In this document: positions 10,196 through 21,284 of the stretch, piece after piece | Layout of the letters: each line of letters opens with the position of its first letter | How positions within the stretch are numbered: position 1 is the stretch's first letter | Origin: Suillus spraguei | Taxonomy: Eukaryota; Basidiomycota; Agaricomycetes; Boletales; Suillaceae | Assembly: GCA_016800925.1 (NCBI GenBank) | Contig: JABCPU010000130.1 | Coordinates: forward strand, 102,516 to 166,515 | DNA: 64,000 nucleotides | Direction of reading: 5' to 3' | Made by a program: the position numbers and the translations under genes | The notes under the pieces: generated by a model | Databases searched by the model: none | Told to the model about the DNA's origin: nothing | The model's input: the letters and a program-made list of their open reading frames with translations, nothing else

Positions 10196-10325
10196 TCAAC
10201 TTTGTCACTGCGCCGGCAGGGTCACTGCCGGTTCAAATAATGAAGTAATGAGTAGAGATCAGAATTCAGGATGAGACCGAGGGTTTAAGCGAACCTTCTG
10301 TGGCTACGAAGAAGAGGATCGTTGA
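10196..10325. repeat. Direct repeat, copy 2 (about 130 bp)
   Basis: Second copy of the sequence at 9,292-9,415, including the 'gggtttaagcgaaccttc' core. Slightly expanded by a GC-rich insertion near its start. Confidence 0.6.
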
Positions 10326-10334
10326 TGCCTGCTG

Positions 10335-10676
10335 GGAATATAGGTTCAACTCGGAATCAAGGCCTTAGACGGTACATATTACAATGAAGCCACTGACCAT
10401 TTAACTGCCGCTCTCAGCTCCAGCAATCTATCATCGAAATCGGACATTCATGAGATATATGAAGACTTGGTAGTGATACATTAACACACATCCCTTATCT
10501 AGCTCTTCGGATGGGATCTCAAATCTTTGTGGCTCACCGCGCACCAGAAACATTATGAAGCACTCCTTCGGGCAGGTAAACTTGAAGACGCCATGAAATC
10601 GTACCGACACATGATGGTTTCGAGTAATGATATTACAATGGCTGACTGCCTTGAATGGTCCAAAGGCAAGTCTGGA
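10335..10676 (+). pseudogene. TPR-protein fragment
   Basis: The frame starting near 10,340 reads a tetratricopeptide-like helix pair (YYNEATDHLTAALSSS). After a probable short intron (about 10,473-10,502, ending TATCTAG) it continues as LFGWDLKSLWLTAHQKHYEA and a further helix pair ending ADCLEWSKG near 10,665. In Agaricomycetes such TPR modules often precede HET or WD40 domains. No start or stop belonging to it is evident, and it directly abuts the TPR-HET copy that begins at 10,684. Confidence 0.45.
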
Positions 10677-10683
10677 GCACATA

Positions 10684-12853
10684 ATGTCACACAGGCTACA
10701 ATCCTCATCCGAATTTCACTCAGCTTTCACGGAAGAATGCGGCGCTTCCTTTCTTGCCAGCGGAGATGCTGCCCTCGCTGTAAATGACCATGACAGCGCT
10801 ATTGACTTATATTCGGCGGCGATCGACCTGGACTTTGCATCCGACATCGTCTTTACACATCGCAGCAAGGTAAAGTTAGGTGAAATGCTATGAGAGGATG
10901 CGCTTCTCGACACGCAGAAGGTGCGATGGCATGTAAGTTTTTGTAGCCCGTGTTTGCACAGGTTACCGAACTTAATCCTTCATCTCACGTTGAATACCAT
11001 TTGACCCATACAGCTCTGCGTGGCGCGCAACGCTACGACGAAGCCATCGAGGCCTTCACCATCGTGTTGTCCAAGTTGGAAATTGCTCCCGAAGCGCGGG
11101 TACGAGGTGAGCCTGGGAACACTCTGCATCATCCCGAAATGCTTATCTGATTTTGCAGAGTTGCACCAGCAGTATTTCAGTCCATCCGCAGCAGGAGACG
11201 TTATTCAACGAACAGTTTGGATGGAGCTCGAAAACGCCCTACTTCGCCTACTCAACACCTCCACGGGCCTTTCGTGCGATCGAGCGGCACAGATACACTC
11301 CTTCCAAATGAGTACAGAGTACAACGAGCTTGTCTCATTTCCAACAAAGGACTCGAACTTCCAAACGGTACACATCAAAGACGTAGTTGAGACGTACTTC
11401 CGCTGCGTCCTGCTATCTCACAGGTGGGAAGAGACGGAGGCACTGCTGCATGGCATGACATTCAAGACAAAGTCGTGTACGAGTTGAACGACTTTAGTGG
11501 CATCACAAAACTGCAGTCGTTTTGCAAAATCGCTCGTGATGCTGGGTATTACTGGGCATGGATGGACACATGCTGCATCGACAAGAAGAGCAATACGGAA
11601 CTTCAATAATCGGTCAACTCCATGTTTGTCTGGCACCGCCACTCAGCGCTTACCATTGTCCACCTGTCGTCCCTCCTTCATCCCATCCCGGTGCACTGGC
11701 AAGGAGTGTTTGGAACGAACGAGGATGGACCTTCCAAGAATTTTTCGTTCCAAAAGTTGTCATCTTTTATCAGAAGGATTGGTCCTTATATCTCGGCGAT
11801 CGCTCTTCCAATCACAAAGACCCCCCTGCGATCATGAAGGCGTTGGAGGATGCGACGGGCATAGATGCACAGGCCCTCGTGACCTTCCGTCCAGGTATGA
11901 ACGGCGCCCGAGAGAAACTGCAATGGGCATCGAAGCGCGTCACCACTGTGCAGGACGACGTTGCGTACTCATTGTTTGGCATATTTAGAATCACCCTACC
12001 CGTCATTTATGGCGAGAAGAAGCAACATGCGCTTGTGCGGCTCCTGCAGGAGATCGTTGCTCAATCAGGCGACATTACGGTCCTCGACTGGATCGGACAA
12101 CCGTCCGAGTTCAATAAATGTAAATGTCTTCCAGCCCATACCACCTCTTACACTACTCCTCCACGTACCCCTCCACCTTTGTCTGAAGATCAGATTCAGA
12201 CACAAGTCTCGCCGCTGGAACAAATCATGGGTACAGGTGTGGCATTGAAACTTTACGACCAGCTTGAGCAGCTGAGAGCTTCCCGCTTCGCAAACTGCAG
12301 ACTTCATCTGCCTTGCATTTCATTCCGTGTCACGGAAGTCAGATGGAGACGGGATCTAGCCCAGGAAACTCCCATCACGTATAGAATCAAGGCAGACGGG
12401 CTTCAGGACTTGCTGATCGCTACGGAAGAAACCCTAGTTCAGTTCTCGCGGGAAAACCCCATTCGGCAGACATTCTTACTTGTCCGTCCATGGGATCGGT
12501 ATCTCCTCGGGGTACCTGGCTTTGCAGAGCAGGCTGACTTCACAGATGATATGGAGAGCATAGGAGATTGGACCAAGCCCGGGTCCCCGACGGACGACTC
12601 CTGGATGGACGACTCCAACGAGTTACCCAGCGGTTCGGCTGTTGAAGAGGAGCCTGGCTCACGAGCGTTACAGTTGATGGTTCATCTCGGACAGCCTTTC
12701 GACGCATTTTTGTTAGGACAACAGCGTGTCGGAGAATACAAGAGGATCGCATCGGACAATAGTATCGTTGCACAAGTCAAAGACCTTGCTTCGGTTGATC
12801 ATATAGACGTTGGTACCATTGTCCGAAAATGGTCGCTTGAAATGAATTTGTAA
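10684..12853 (+). pseudogene. TPR-HET protein, copy 1 (broken)
   Basis: Starts ATGTCACACAGG, matching the start of copy 2 at 21,285. Order: two TPR-like helices (10,684-10,920), an intron ending GCACAG before VTELNPSS, a further TPR, an intron ending TTTTGCAG (about 11,156), then the HET domain. HET landmarks are VLLSHRWEE (about 11,410), AWMDTCCIDKK (about 11,555), VWNERGWTFQEF (about 11,710) and LPVIYGEKK (about 11,995). A conserved C-terminal region follows to the stop at 12,853. Damage relative to copy 2: TGG to TGA at 10,891-10,893, a 5-nt insertion near 11,450, GAA to TAA at 11,607-11,609, and a further frameshift near 11,668. HET domains mediate cell death on recognition of non-self in fungi; this copy cannot make a full protein. 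Confidence 0.8.
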
Positions 12854-13010
12854 GATTTTCCGAACATAACATTAACATTTAGAAAGGACTGGCCATGGTT
12901 GGTGAATTTCTACCTTAGTACATTACTGTAAACATCTCAAAAATATCAACCCCAATGGTTTTTCCCAACAAGTCTCGAGGTGCGACCAGAGTATAATCAT
13001 CTTTCCAAGT

Positions 13011-13406
13011 CTAGCTGAAATAATGCGGGTAGCTCGCTCCATAGAGATGGCGAACTTCCTTCAGCCTGCTTCTAATCCTGTGGCGATATAATTGACAAGT
13101 TGGCAGCTCCTCCATTGCAGCACGCCCGCGAAGAGTCGCGAGGACATCCGAAGTACCCTGACATTCTTCATGTACTTTGTTCATAATTTCCATTCGTTGG
13201 GTTTCCCTACACCCATCCGTCACGCAGTGCATCTCACTGTCAACATCACCAACCTCGGTTGTGAGCATTGAATGAGTGACTTGCAGAAGACCTTCCCTGC
13301 CTAGAAGGAGGCATTGGAAATCTCTTGCTGTGAGGAGATCCCAATTTGCAAGATATTTTTGTCCGTATTTTTGACCATGATGTCTTGTCAGCTCTCTACA
13401 TTGCAT
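13011..13406 (-). CDS. Unrecognised 131-aa frame, possible gene fragment
   Basis: An open frame on the minus strand with balanced composition (several Cys and His, charged C-terminal half ending in YGASYPHYFS). Codon-like structure and the tight region between HET copy 1 and the duplicated secreted-peptide block suggest a real exon, possibly the 3' end of a gene whose 5' part was lost when the adjoining block was duplicated. No family recognised. Confidence 0.3.
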   Translation of the reverse strand: MQCRELTRHHGQKYGQKYLANWDLLTARDFQCLLLGREGLLQVTHSMLTTEVGDVDSEMHCVTDGCRETQRMEIMNKVHEECQGTSDVLATLRGRAAMEELPTCQLYRHRIRSRLKEVRHLYGASYPHYFS

Positions 13407-14113
13407 AGTCTTCCATTTCGCTCATTGCACTGCAGCACCGCATCAAAACGCCCTCCTTCGTTGATTTCCCTTTTTGTGCTAGCACCACCCCTTTTGTAAT
13501 ACACCAGAGCACGACGCTCCCAGCACCTGATCTCGTCTTCTTAGCTGGACTCAAAACCTCTGGTGCCCTATGCAAACAAGATGATCAAGGTATAAGCGTG
13601 TTGCCCGCTAGATATCCCGTGTACCCAGGGCTTGCTTGCTTGGTTATCCGTCTCGAAATTCTGAAGCAACAAAAAGAAGCATCTAAATGCTATCGCGATC
13701 TCATATTGTACATATATATAAGTACAAGAATATCATGTCCGGTACCCTGGCTCTCCAACTCGTTGAGCGCCGATGTTCCGATAGGTCACCATAAACATTA
13801 TGAGGGGCCTGCATTCCTCCGCGCACATCGTATCTAGTGCCACGTCTGTGCCCACTATGAAATGTACATTTTAGAGAAGAAACGTCAGGGCGTACAGTGA
13901 TACTTATAATAGCCTGCAGTGCGTAATGTTCAGGACTACTTAATTTGGGTTTTACCGATCACTGGCACGGCGTTACGGTGGGTTTCCTTATAGTGCTCTT
14001 CTGTCGGAGAATGTCAGGAACGTAACAAATCAAGTCTGATGTCTGCTGGCAGTGCAAATGTCGCCTGTTTGAAGATGTATTTCAGATGGACAGGATCTGC
14101 ACACCATTCAGCA

Positions 14114-14121
14114 CATAAAAG
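14114..14121 (+). promoter_or_regulatory. TATA-like box of secreted-peptide gene copy 1
   Basis: CATAAAAG lies 76 bp before the ATG at 14,190, in the same place as in the three sister copies. The stretch between it and the ATG (a CT-rich 'ccttcagcttcagtt' tract, then 'tcacaaaca') is conserved in all four. Confidence 0.5.
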
Positions 14122-14189
14122 CAAGCCGCCATCCTCCTACCGTCCCCTTCAGCTTCAGTTTTTGCATCCCAGATAACATCTCACAAACA

Positions 14190-14321
14190 ATGCGTCTCTC
14201 TTTCATCCTCGTAGTTGCTGCTGCATTCAGCTTAACAGCAGCTATGCCTACCGGAAGTTATTGTCCAGCGACCGATATTATTGCGTGCGCAATCCTGCTT
14301 GCTGTTACTTTGAAGCAGTAG
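14190..14321 (+). pseudogene. Secreted Cys-rich peptide, copy 1, frameshifted
   Basis: The signal peptide (MRLSFILVVAAAFSLTAAMP) is almost the same as in the copies at 19,325 and 26,546. After residue 25 the frame runs into a Cys-poor tail and stops at 14,321. The alternative frame over the same bases contains YYCVRNPACCYF, which has the Cys spacing of the sisters, so a small indel has shifted the mature region. The product would still be secreted but would lack the Cys pattern. Confidence 0.6.
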
Positions 14322-15070
14322 AATAAATATGACTCGAGACGTATGTGAGCAGAATTAGTTTTCATTCAATCCCATAACTCACCGGCGTGTTAGACTACAA
14401 TTATGTATGTGTGTTCAAACGCGTCCCATCACCGCAAGCTTACTATTCACAAGTAGTAGCGAATGGATTCATCATTTTCGTTAAACGGTGTCTGAAACGG
14501 TTGGCCGTGAAAGAAATGCCATTGTCAAGAATGTGGTTGGCAAAATGATAGTTCGAAGGGTCCGAAATGCCATTACAATACAGTATTGCAAAGAGCTAAA
14601 TGATAAACCGCACGAGCAGTGCAAAACAGCATATGAATCGCGTCTGATGTCTGCCTGAACTGAAGATTAGACTGCCGTGAGTAATGGGTATAAACTGATC
14701 GATCGTGGAAATCCACTTGGTCCAAGGGTCGATATTCGATAGGGATGCATGAAAGCTGGCACACAATGGGCGGTGTCATGGGACACAATATGCCTTATTC
14801 ATTCTTGATCCGTACAATGTCCAGCATGTAACAAGGATTATCCAATAACATTATAAAAGGTCCACAAGCGATAACAAGGACAAGAAAACACACGGAATAT
14901 TCGACCCAAAGAAAGCGTCAATGATTTGGTCAAATATACATATGATAGAATGAGATAGTCATAAAGAGAAAACATTCGTGAAGAACTGGAGAAAATACTA
15001 GAGCACGGCAGCAGGAAGTTAGCAGCAGTGACAGATACAGGCCAAGGAAGACGTACAGTCGTACATTGGA

Positions 15071-16491
15071 CTATGTTGCATTGCGGGCAGGAACGATATA
15101 CCCATAGACCAACTTCTTCGGGCCTTGAGGATTGAATTTGCGACGTGCCTTCTTAGCGCGGGCCTTACTATCAAGGAGGGGTTTGCATGTGCGCTGATGC
15201 CGATTCAAAGAATCGGACCTCGACCAGCGCTTGCCACAATAGGGGCATTCGTAGGATGTAGTATAGTGGACGCCCTCAATGTGGCGGCCCAAACTGTACA
15301 TTGCCTGTGCTTTCGAGCAACCCTCGAATTTGCAGGGAGCCGTGTCTGTGGATTTCACGCCGTGCCAATACAGGAGGTGATGTGCGACGCGGGCCTTGCT
15401 CATCTCTACAAACAGCCCACAGGGTTGGTCTGTCCAATCGCATGCTCGTACGCAAGTCATCCCTTCGGGTAGTTCATTCGTAATCTTGGCGGACCGGTTG
15501 GAGTAGGAATCATCAAGTTCCATCGCCCCAAATCGCCTCGTTCGAAGAAGATTACCGCAAGCATCATGAGTCCTGCGGCGGCTGATGTCTACCGGGTTCG
15601 GGTCGTGAACGGGCATAGCCATAACTACAGCACTGGCGTCTGCTAGTCTGTAAGCACCAAATTTACCATCTCTAATTTCGTCTTCGTCGTCGTCCAAGCA
15701 TCTGCGCTTACGTGTGGTAGGTGCAGGAGACGCACTCGAATTATCGTCCTCGGATTTAAAGTGGCGAGTTCTGCGCTTGGCACATGCCGTCCCGTCAGGA
15801 GCAGAGGAAGATGGCTCCAGGTTGTCGCCATCACTCAGATTCATTGTCGCGTGAGAGCCTGGCGCGGCCGGCAAAAAGGTTTCGACATTCGCCATCGTGT
15901 CCACGATAGCATCAGGGTATGTGTAGCCAGGATGTTCCTCTGCAAAGGGAATAGAGTGCGCGTTTTGCTCCCGGGGGGATGGCGGTCTCAGGCCATACGC
16001 GCGGGGATCCCCCGCTGCCCACAGCTCCAGGTCGATGATAGGGGGATAGTAATTTTGAGCAAAATTGGGTCCATTCGCATACAAACCATTATCATGATCG
16101 GACTGGGACCATACAGGGTTTTCTGGCGCCGCTTCAGGGACTGCTGGGGGCTGCGGATAATCGTATTGGCTCGGGTCCAATGAAGGAAACTGGGGTAGGC
16201 CAGCCACCGGAGCGGTGAATTGGTTCAACGTTGGAAAAGATGTTGGATCATGATCATCTGGGACATCCTTAGACTCCATTGTTAAAGATCTGGAGAAATA
16301 AATGAGAGATGGTGTGCACTCGGTTGGGGTGGCACGTACTTTAGGTCTGGATCTTCCTCGCACAACTCAGCCCATCTGCCAAAGGCCGTCAGTTTGAGTC
16401 GATCATTTGAACAAAGTGGAACTACATACTGAGCCCTCATGTAGGCCCAATCTTCGGGCTGAAGATATTCTCGGGGGTCTTCCGAGACCAT
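15071..16491 (-). CDS. C2H2 zinc-finger protein, two exons
   Basis: Exon 1 is 16,491-16,340 (MVSEDPREYLQPEDW..DLK). The intron 16,339-16,290 starts GTACGTG and ends CTCCAG, and exon 2 runs 16,289-15,071, giving 456 aa. The N-terminal 250 residues are Pro/Ser/Asp-rich and probably disordered, with a basic patch (TRKRRCLDDD) that could be a nuclear-localisation signal. Two zinc-binding units lie near the C-terminus: CKFEGCSKAQAMYSLGRHIEGVH (in two parts, C-x4-C, H-x4-H) and CPYCGKRWSRSDSLNRHQRTC. The tail is Lys/Arg-rich. A DNA-binding transcription regulator is inferred. It has no frameshift or internal stop, unlike most neighbours, and is the best-preserved gene of the left half. Targets unknown. 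Confidence 0.85.
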
Positions 16492-17691
16492 GTTAGGGAT
16501 GGATTCGGAGTGGATTACAGGTTGAGAACACGGAAGGGTGGACCTGCTAAGAACATTATGAGGTGAACCGCGTCATTCGACTCGAGATTGAACACCAACC
16601 TATCCAAAAGCATTTGAAGACTGTTGTATGAGGCATTGAATGGGGAAGACATCGTCAGCATATGAAGATACCGAGTCGACATGGGGGTAGACTTACGTGG
16701 CGATATCGATGAATTAAACGAGCGATATGAGATGGCTTAGATCACAAGATGAAGTATTAGAGTAAAGAGGAGGAGAGATAGTGAAGTGAAGGAGATAACA
16801 ACGTCAGCTTTTAACCTCACAAAATGTGGAGCAGTGTTAAAAAAAATGAAAGCACCTGTGGACTTGCATTGTCCACATGGCACAAAAAAGGAAGCGTGTG
16901 TGGTTACTTCAATATGACAAACGAATCTGTGGTTACTGTTTTGAAGTACCACACGTGCATAAATCCACAGCAGTAAAAGGTTTTCACCACACTTCACCCA
17001 TTCTTTGTAGACCTAGACGCGTGTGAGACAATAAAGTAAGTACTGACGCTTCTTTACTAGAGGATATGACATTACAAGTGCGCGCAAAAGTACAATTCCA
17101 CTGAGGTTCAAGGTATCGCAACAATGCCATTTTTGTGGCGTATGGTCAGAGCACACTCAACCACGATCATCAGCTTTGGCAGCGATACCCGCTTTGGACA
17201 GCAGCAAGCAACCTCCAGCACAAGCGGGCAGTTGGTATATTACAGCCGAATATTGTGCAATAGAGAAACAGCAGATGTGAAGGTACGTAGCATCCAATGC
17301 CTGAAATCGATATGTGTATGTAGTGTCAATCGCATGTTTCATTGTAAACGTGCAAAGATACTTACATTCGCTGTTCGTTGCGTTACGACACACCTAGTCC
17401 TCACACCTGACATGGGAACTGGTGGGCTTTATATCATCTAGCTACTCCATGAACAATGCAATACTCTTTCAGATCGGAACCATGTCACGGCCTTCACATT
17501 TCCGTTTGCATGAAGATATTAGGCGCTAGCTTGCAAGAGCACGTAGCCTGTAACATCCTGGTCATCATGATACGAAGGTAGAATTCTCTGAACTAGATGT
17601 CAACAGTTTTTATTTTGAATCAGAAACATTGCCTGACAAACTTAATAACATATCACTTAACCAGGCATATCAATACGCGTGACTCTTGTTA
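16492..17691. other. No recognisable gene
   Basis: Upstream region of the zinc-finger gene and following AT-rich DNA. Frames of 80-105 aa (16,737-16,997 minus, 17,124-17,441 plus) have no recognisable motif and overlap each other on opposite strands, so I do not call them. Confidence 0.4.
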
Positions 17692-17967
17692 TCACGATTC
17701 TGTCAGAGGTATGAAACTGCATGTATAACGCAAGGCTTGTGTTGATGTCAGAAGTTGCCGTATAGCAAGTTGTAATGTCTGATTATGTAGTAGAACGTGA
17801 CGAGCGTACGCGGTGTTTTGGTCTGTTGTCCAATGGCTTCCAAGAGTTTCCTTGTTCGGAAGTTGCACTCCTAAGTTCTCAAATCGTTCAATGTGTGTGG
17901 ACAGTATTTCAAATGATTTTAGAGGGGCATTTTTTGCGGTGAAGAGACTGGATGATGGACTTGACAA
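17692..17967 (-). CDS. Hypothetical 91-aa protein
   Basis: A single open frame (MSSPSSSLFTAKNAPLKSFE..) with mixed hydrophilic composition and a plausible helical middle part. No signal peptide, membrane segment or motif. The frame could equally be chance; included only because there is no better explanation for the stretch. Confidence 0.2.
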   Translation of the reverse strand: MSSPSSSLFTAKNAPLKSFEILSTHIERFENLGVQLPNKETLGSHWTTDQNTAYARHVLLHNQTLQLAIRQLLTSTQALRYTCSFIPLTES

Positions 17968-18470
17968 GAGAATAACAATAACCCAGTAGTTAGAAAATAT
18001 ATTGTACGAAGGTTATTAATTAATTAAAAGAATCATTGAGACGGTGAACGAAAGGTGAACGTAGATGATGTATTGATAAGTGAACGCGTATGCAAAACAA
18101 AGTATATACGGGGCACACGAGCAACCACACAATATACCATAAAAAACTAACTACTATCAATACTGCCAAAGGCGCTAGATTTCAGCTTACTACGTAACTA
18201 TAGGAGAGTATGTACATGAAGTTACATTTGAGCTCCGCCTGCCGGAAGGAAGAGGATGCAGCCGCAACATCAAATGTTACAAATATTTGTCAACTTGCGA
18301 GTTTCCAAACAGACTCTTACAGTATGGCCTGAATCTAACCTCTGTTCAGTCCCGACACAGGACCTCCATCACACACAAGAAGCAGATTCTAGAAAGAAAA
18401 AAGTATCGTGAGACATATGTTGAGGGTTCCCTGATGATATCTTTGTCCACAATTTTGACCGTGAATACAT
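17968..18470. other. No recognisable gene
   Basis: AT-rich stretch between the hypothetical ORF and duplication block B. Nothing recognised. Confidence 0.4.
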
Positions 18471-19249
18471 GATATCTTGTTGGCTCTCTACTTGCATAGT
18501 CTTCCATTCCGCTCATCGCATTGCAGCACCACGTCAAAACGCCCTTCTTCATTGTTTTTCCTTTTTGTGCTAGCACCACCCCTTTGTAATACACCAGAGC
18601 ACGACACCCCTGGTACCTAATCTCGTCTAGCTGGACTCAAAACCTCTGGCGCTGAAAACAAGATGAATTGAGCATCAAGGTATAAATGTATTGCCCGCCA
18701 GTGCTTAGTTGATGTCTGGTGTACCACCCAGGGCTTGCTTGATTTTTTGGTAATCCGTCTCGAAATTCTAAAGTAACAAAAAGAAGTATCTGGATGTTAT
18801 GGGGAGTTCATGTTGTACATTTAAGTACAAGAACATCATATCCGGTGACACCCTGGCTCCCCCTTCGATCCTCATTGAGCACCGATGTTCGGATACATCA
18901 CCATAGGCATTATCCTGCATCTCTCCACGTACATTATCTCCAGTGCCACGTCTGTGTGCATTATGAAATGAACATTTTAGTGAGGAAACGCCAGAGTATA
19001 CAAGTGCTCATCGTTCAGGACTAAGGATTTTACCGATCACTAGCGTTTCTCATGTCACCTATCGGTCTCACGGTGGGCTGCATGTACAACGGAAGGGGTT
19101 GGAATTACACATTACCAGCGTTTCCTAGTGTTCTTCTTCCGGGAGAATGTCAGGAATGCAACAAATCAAGTCTGATGTCTGCTGGCAGTGCAGATGTCGT
19201 CTGTTTGAAGATGTATTTCAGAGGGACAGGATCTGCACACCATTCAGCA

Positions 19250-19257
19250 TATAAAAG
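19250..19257 (+). promoter_or_regulatory. TATA box of secreted-peptide gene copy 2
   Basis: TATAAAAG, 75 bp before the ATG at 19,325; the best match to consensus among the four copies (CATAAAAG in the others). Confidence 0.55.
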
Positions 19258-19324
19258 CAAGCCGTCCTCCCGCTGTTTCCTTCAGCTTCAGTTTTTGTGC
19301 ATCCCAGATAACATCTCACAAACA

Positions 19325-19447
19325 ATGCGTCTCTCATTCATCCTCGTAGTCGTTGCTGCGTTCGGCTTAACAGCGGCCACGCCTGTTGATATTAGTCTTT
19401 GTGCATGGCAGCCAGATTGTTGCCAAGACTGCAATGGCCAAAAGTGA
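19325..19447 (+). CDS. Secreted Cys-rich peptide, copy 2 (40 aa)
   Basis: The ATG is in the same position and context (ACAAACAATGCG) as in the sister copies. Residues 1-20 are a signal peptide (MRLSFILVVVAAFGLTAATP). The mature part is only about 20 aa and contains four Cys (SLCAWQPDCCQDCNGQK). It differs almost completely in sequence from copies 1 and 3 although the signal peptides and promoters are nearly the same. Longer upstream frames run through the promoter and are not used. Role unknown; the position between HET genes is discussed in the findings. Confidence 0.6.
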   Translation: MRLSFILVVVAAFGLTAATPVDISLCAWQPDCCQDCNGQK

Positions 19448-19711
19448 ACCCACTGCTGTTACTTCGGACTCGTGACTTAGTACAATCATGTATGTGTGTT
19501 AAACGCGTCCCGTCACCGCAAGCTAGCTACTGACACCCACAGCTTGTAGCAGCTACTAAATTCGTCTCATTGGGCCGAAGGGCGGCTAAAACAACTGGCC
19601 AGTGAAAGAATGCCATTGTCAAGAATGTAGTAGTCGAAATGATAGTTCGAAGGATCCGAAATACCATTAAAATACAGTACTGCAAAGAGCTAAATGATAA
19701 ACCGCACGAGC

Positions 19712-19790
19712 AATGAAGATGGAGGGGCATAGCAATTGGGTGTTGGGATTGGCGGTATCACGAAATGGGCAATTGATAGCAAGCGGTGAT
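19712..19790 (+). pseudogene. Fragment of the WD40 gene
   Basis: About 75 bp ('ggggcatagcaattgggtgt'.. 'gcaattgatagcaagcggtg') repeats the WD40 gene around 20,394-20,452. It marks the junction where block B was joined and shows that a second copy of the WD40 gene was once here. Confidence 0.6.
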
Positions 19791-20224
19791 ATTTAATTAT
19801 TTAATTTGGGGTTAAACTTGTTTAACCAAGTTGAATCGATTCGCGACGCGTGGTTAATGATCTAAACCTAACGTTTGCTCCCTCAGGCTCTATCGTCTTA
19901 TCAAGGTCGTAGTAGCGTTTGGTATAAGAATTCTCGTTCATGATGCCATCGCTGTGAGATGAGGGATTCGAGGTGGTGCTAGAAGGACACGTGTATGCAC
20001 TGCAAAGGCGCTTGGAGGGTGTGGCGCCGAGACTGCGGGGATACGCATGACATTGATAGGGTACATTATTGCTGCTTGAACAGCACGTGATGGAGGTGTG
20101 GAATGGAAACGGGCCGCTGAGGCATGAAGCTTGAAGCAGTGTAAGTACCTCTGCAGTTTAGCGGCAAGACACCCATAATCCTCCCAAAGTCCACCTCGAC
20201 GCTGAACACCCAACCTCCAGTAAA
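19791..20224. other. No recognisable gene
   Basis: Between the WD40 fragment and the WD40 gene. A 91-aa minus-strand frame (19,938-20,213) overlaps the WD40 upstream region and has no motif. Confidence 0.4.
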
Positions 20225-21214
20225 ATGTCGGAGCTCAGTCCAATCACTACACCCCCGCGAGAGCTTGAAGGTCATGAAGGCTATGTAAGGGCAGTCGCAG
20301 TTTTCCCCGATAAACGGCGGATGGTTACAGCCTCGGAAGACAAGACGCTTCGTCTATGAGACTCACAGACAGGTGTTGTATTGATGAAGATGTTGGGGCA
20401 TGGCAGTTGGGTGTGGAGATTGGCAGATGGGCAATTGATAGCAAGCGGTGATAGTGAAGGAGAGGTCATCGTCTGGCACGGAGAAACTGGCAAACCACTT
20501 ACTCGACCCATCAAAGCCCACTCCAGTTGCATCTATTCGCTGGGTTTTTCTCCCGATGGAACAGTGCTAGCCACTGCTGCTAGTTCATGGAACCAAACGA
20601 CAAAGCTGTGGAACACCAAAACTTGGGAACAACCAGGGGATTCAATTCAGCGTGATAGTTATGTCAACTGCGTTCGATATTCACCCTCTGGAAAACATCT
20701 TGCCATCGCAACAGATAGCAATGTTCACATTTATAATCCAGGCACGAGAGAACGCCTCGCATCCTTCAAGGCCCAGGCATCACGTAACTCGTCACTCGCG
20801 TGGACGCCCAATGGCACTCGCCTTCTCACTGGCGGCACTAATCTCGATCTTACCATACGCGAATGGGATACAACATCCTGGACGCAGGTCGGTGAGCCCT
20901 GCACCGGTCACACTCGCTCTGTCTGTGCCATTGTCGTCAATCCTGCTGGTACACTCATCGCTTCTATATCCGACGACAACTATGTCCGTCTCTGGCGGCT
21001 TTCTGACAGACAAGTCATTGCCACATTCAAGCACTCATCCTTGAGGACATGCGTCACCTTTTCTGTGGACGGCAACCACGTCCTCAGCGGAGGTGGAGAT
21101 GGGATGGTCTCGGAGTGGACAGTACCCAATTCAAATGCATGTTTCCGTTCTCAACTCATATCTCACAAATTGACCATGTTTTATGTAGATCCTAGCCATC
21201 ACATCCGCTCGTGA
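20225..21214 (+). pseudogene. WD40-repeat protein with one premature stop
   Basis: The frame opens at ATG 20,225 (MSELSPITPPRELEGHEGYV) and stays in one phase to the stop at 21,214, with a single TGA at 20,357-20,359. The surrounding blade reads KTLRL(stop)DSQTG, where WD40 repeats have W, so TGG became TGA. About five to six WD-like blades follow (VIVWHGETG, TTKLWNTKTWE, TIREWDTTSW, YVRLWRLSD, MVSEWTVPN). The first two are compressed around GHGSWVWRLADG. Full length would be 329 aa. WD40 propellers are scaffolds, and in fungal non-self-recognition proteins they act as ligand-binding ends. The TPR-HET gene starts 70 bp downstream on the same strand, so the two may be parts of one functional unit. 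Translation could restart at Met 20,381. Confidence 0.75.
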
Positions 21215-21284
21215 TGCATGCATAGATAGAGACTTATCTACCACTGAAGAACTCCCCACGCAAGATTTCAGTCTGGAGGTCGTA

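Larger units (their letters stand above)
13385..14660. repeat. Segmental duplication block A
   Basis: This about 1.2-kb stretch, including the secreted-peptide gene and its promoter, is repeated at 18,475-19,715 (block B) and 26,096-27,020 (block C), and inverted at about 54,040-54,965. The blocks share leader sequence ('caccagagcacgac', 'gtgccacgtctgtg'), the promoter and the 3' flank with a 'cattgtcaagaatgt' motif. Similarity is strongest around the promoter and signal-peptide codons. Confidence 0.8.
18475..19715. repeat. Segmental duplication block B
   Basis: Second copy of block A (13,385-14,660), about 1.24 kb, ending shortly after the 'aaaccgcacgagcaatgaag' sequence. Contains secreted-peptide copy 2 and its promoter. 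Confidence 0.8.

Noticed and set aside
15125..16183. Plus-strand frames of 115 and 140 aa opposite the zinc-finger gene
   Set aside because: Antisense shadows of the intact minus-strand gene.
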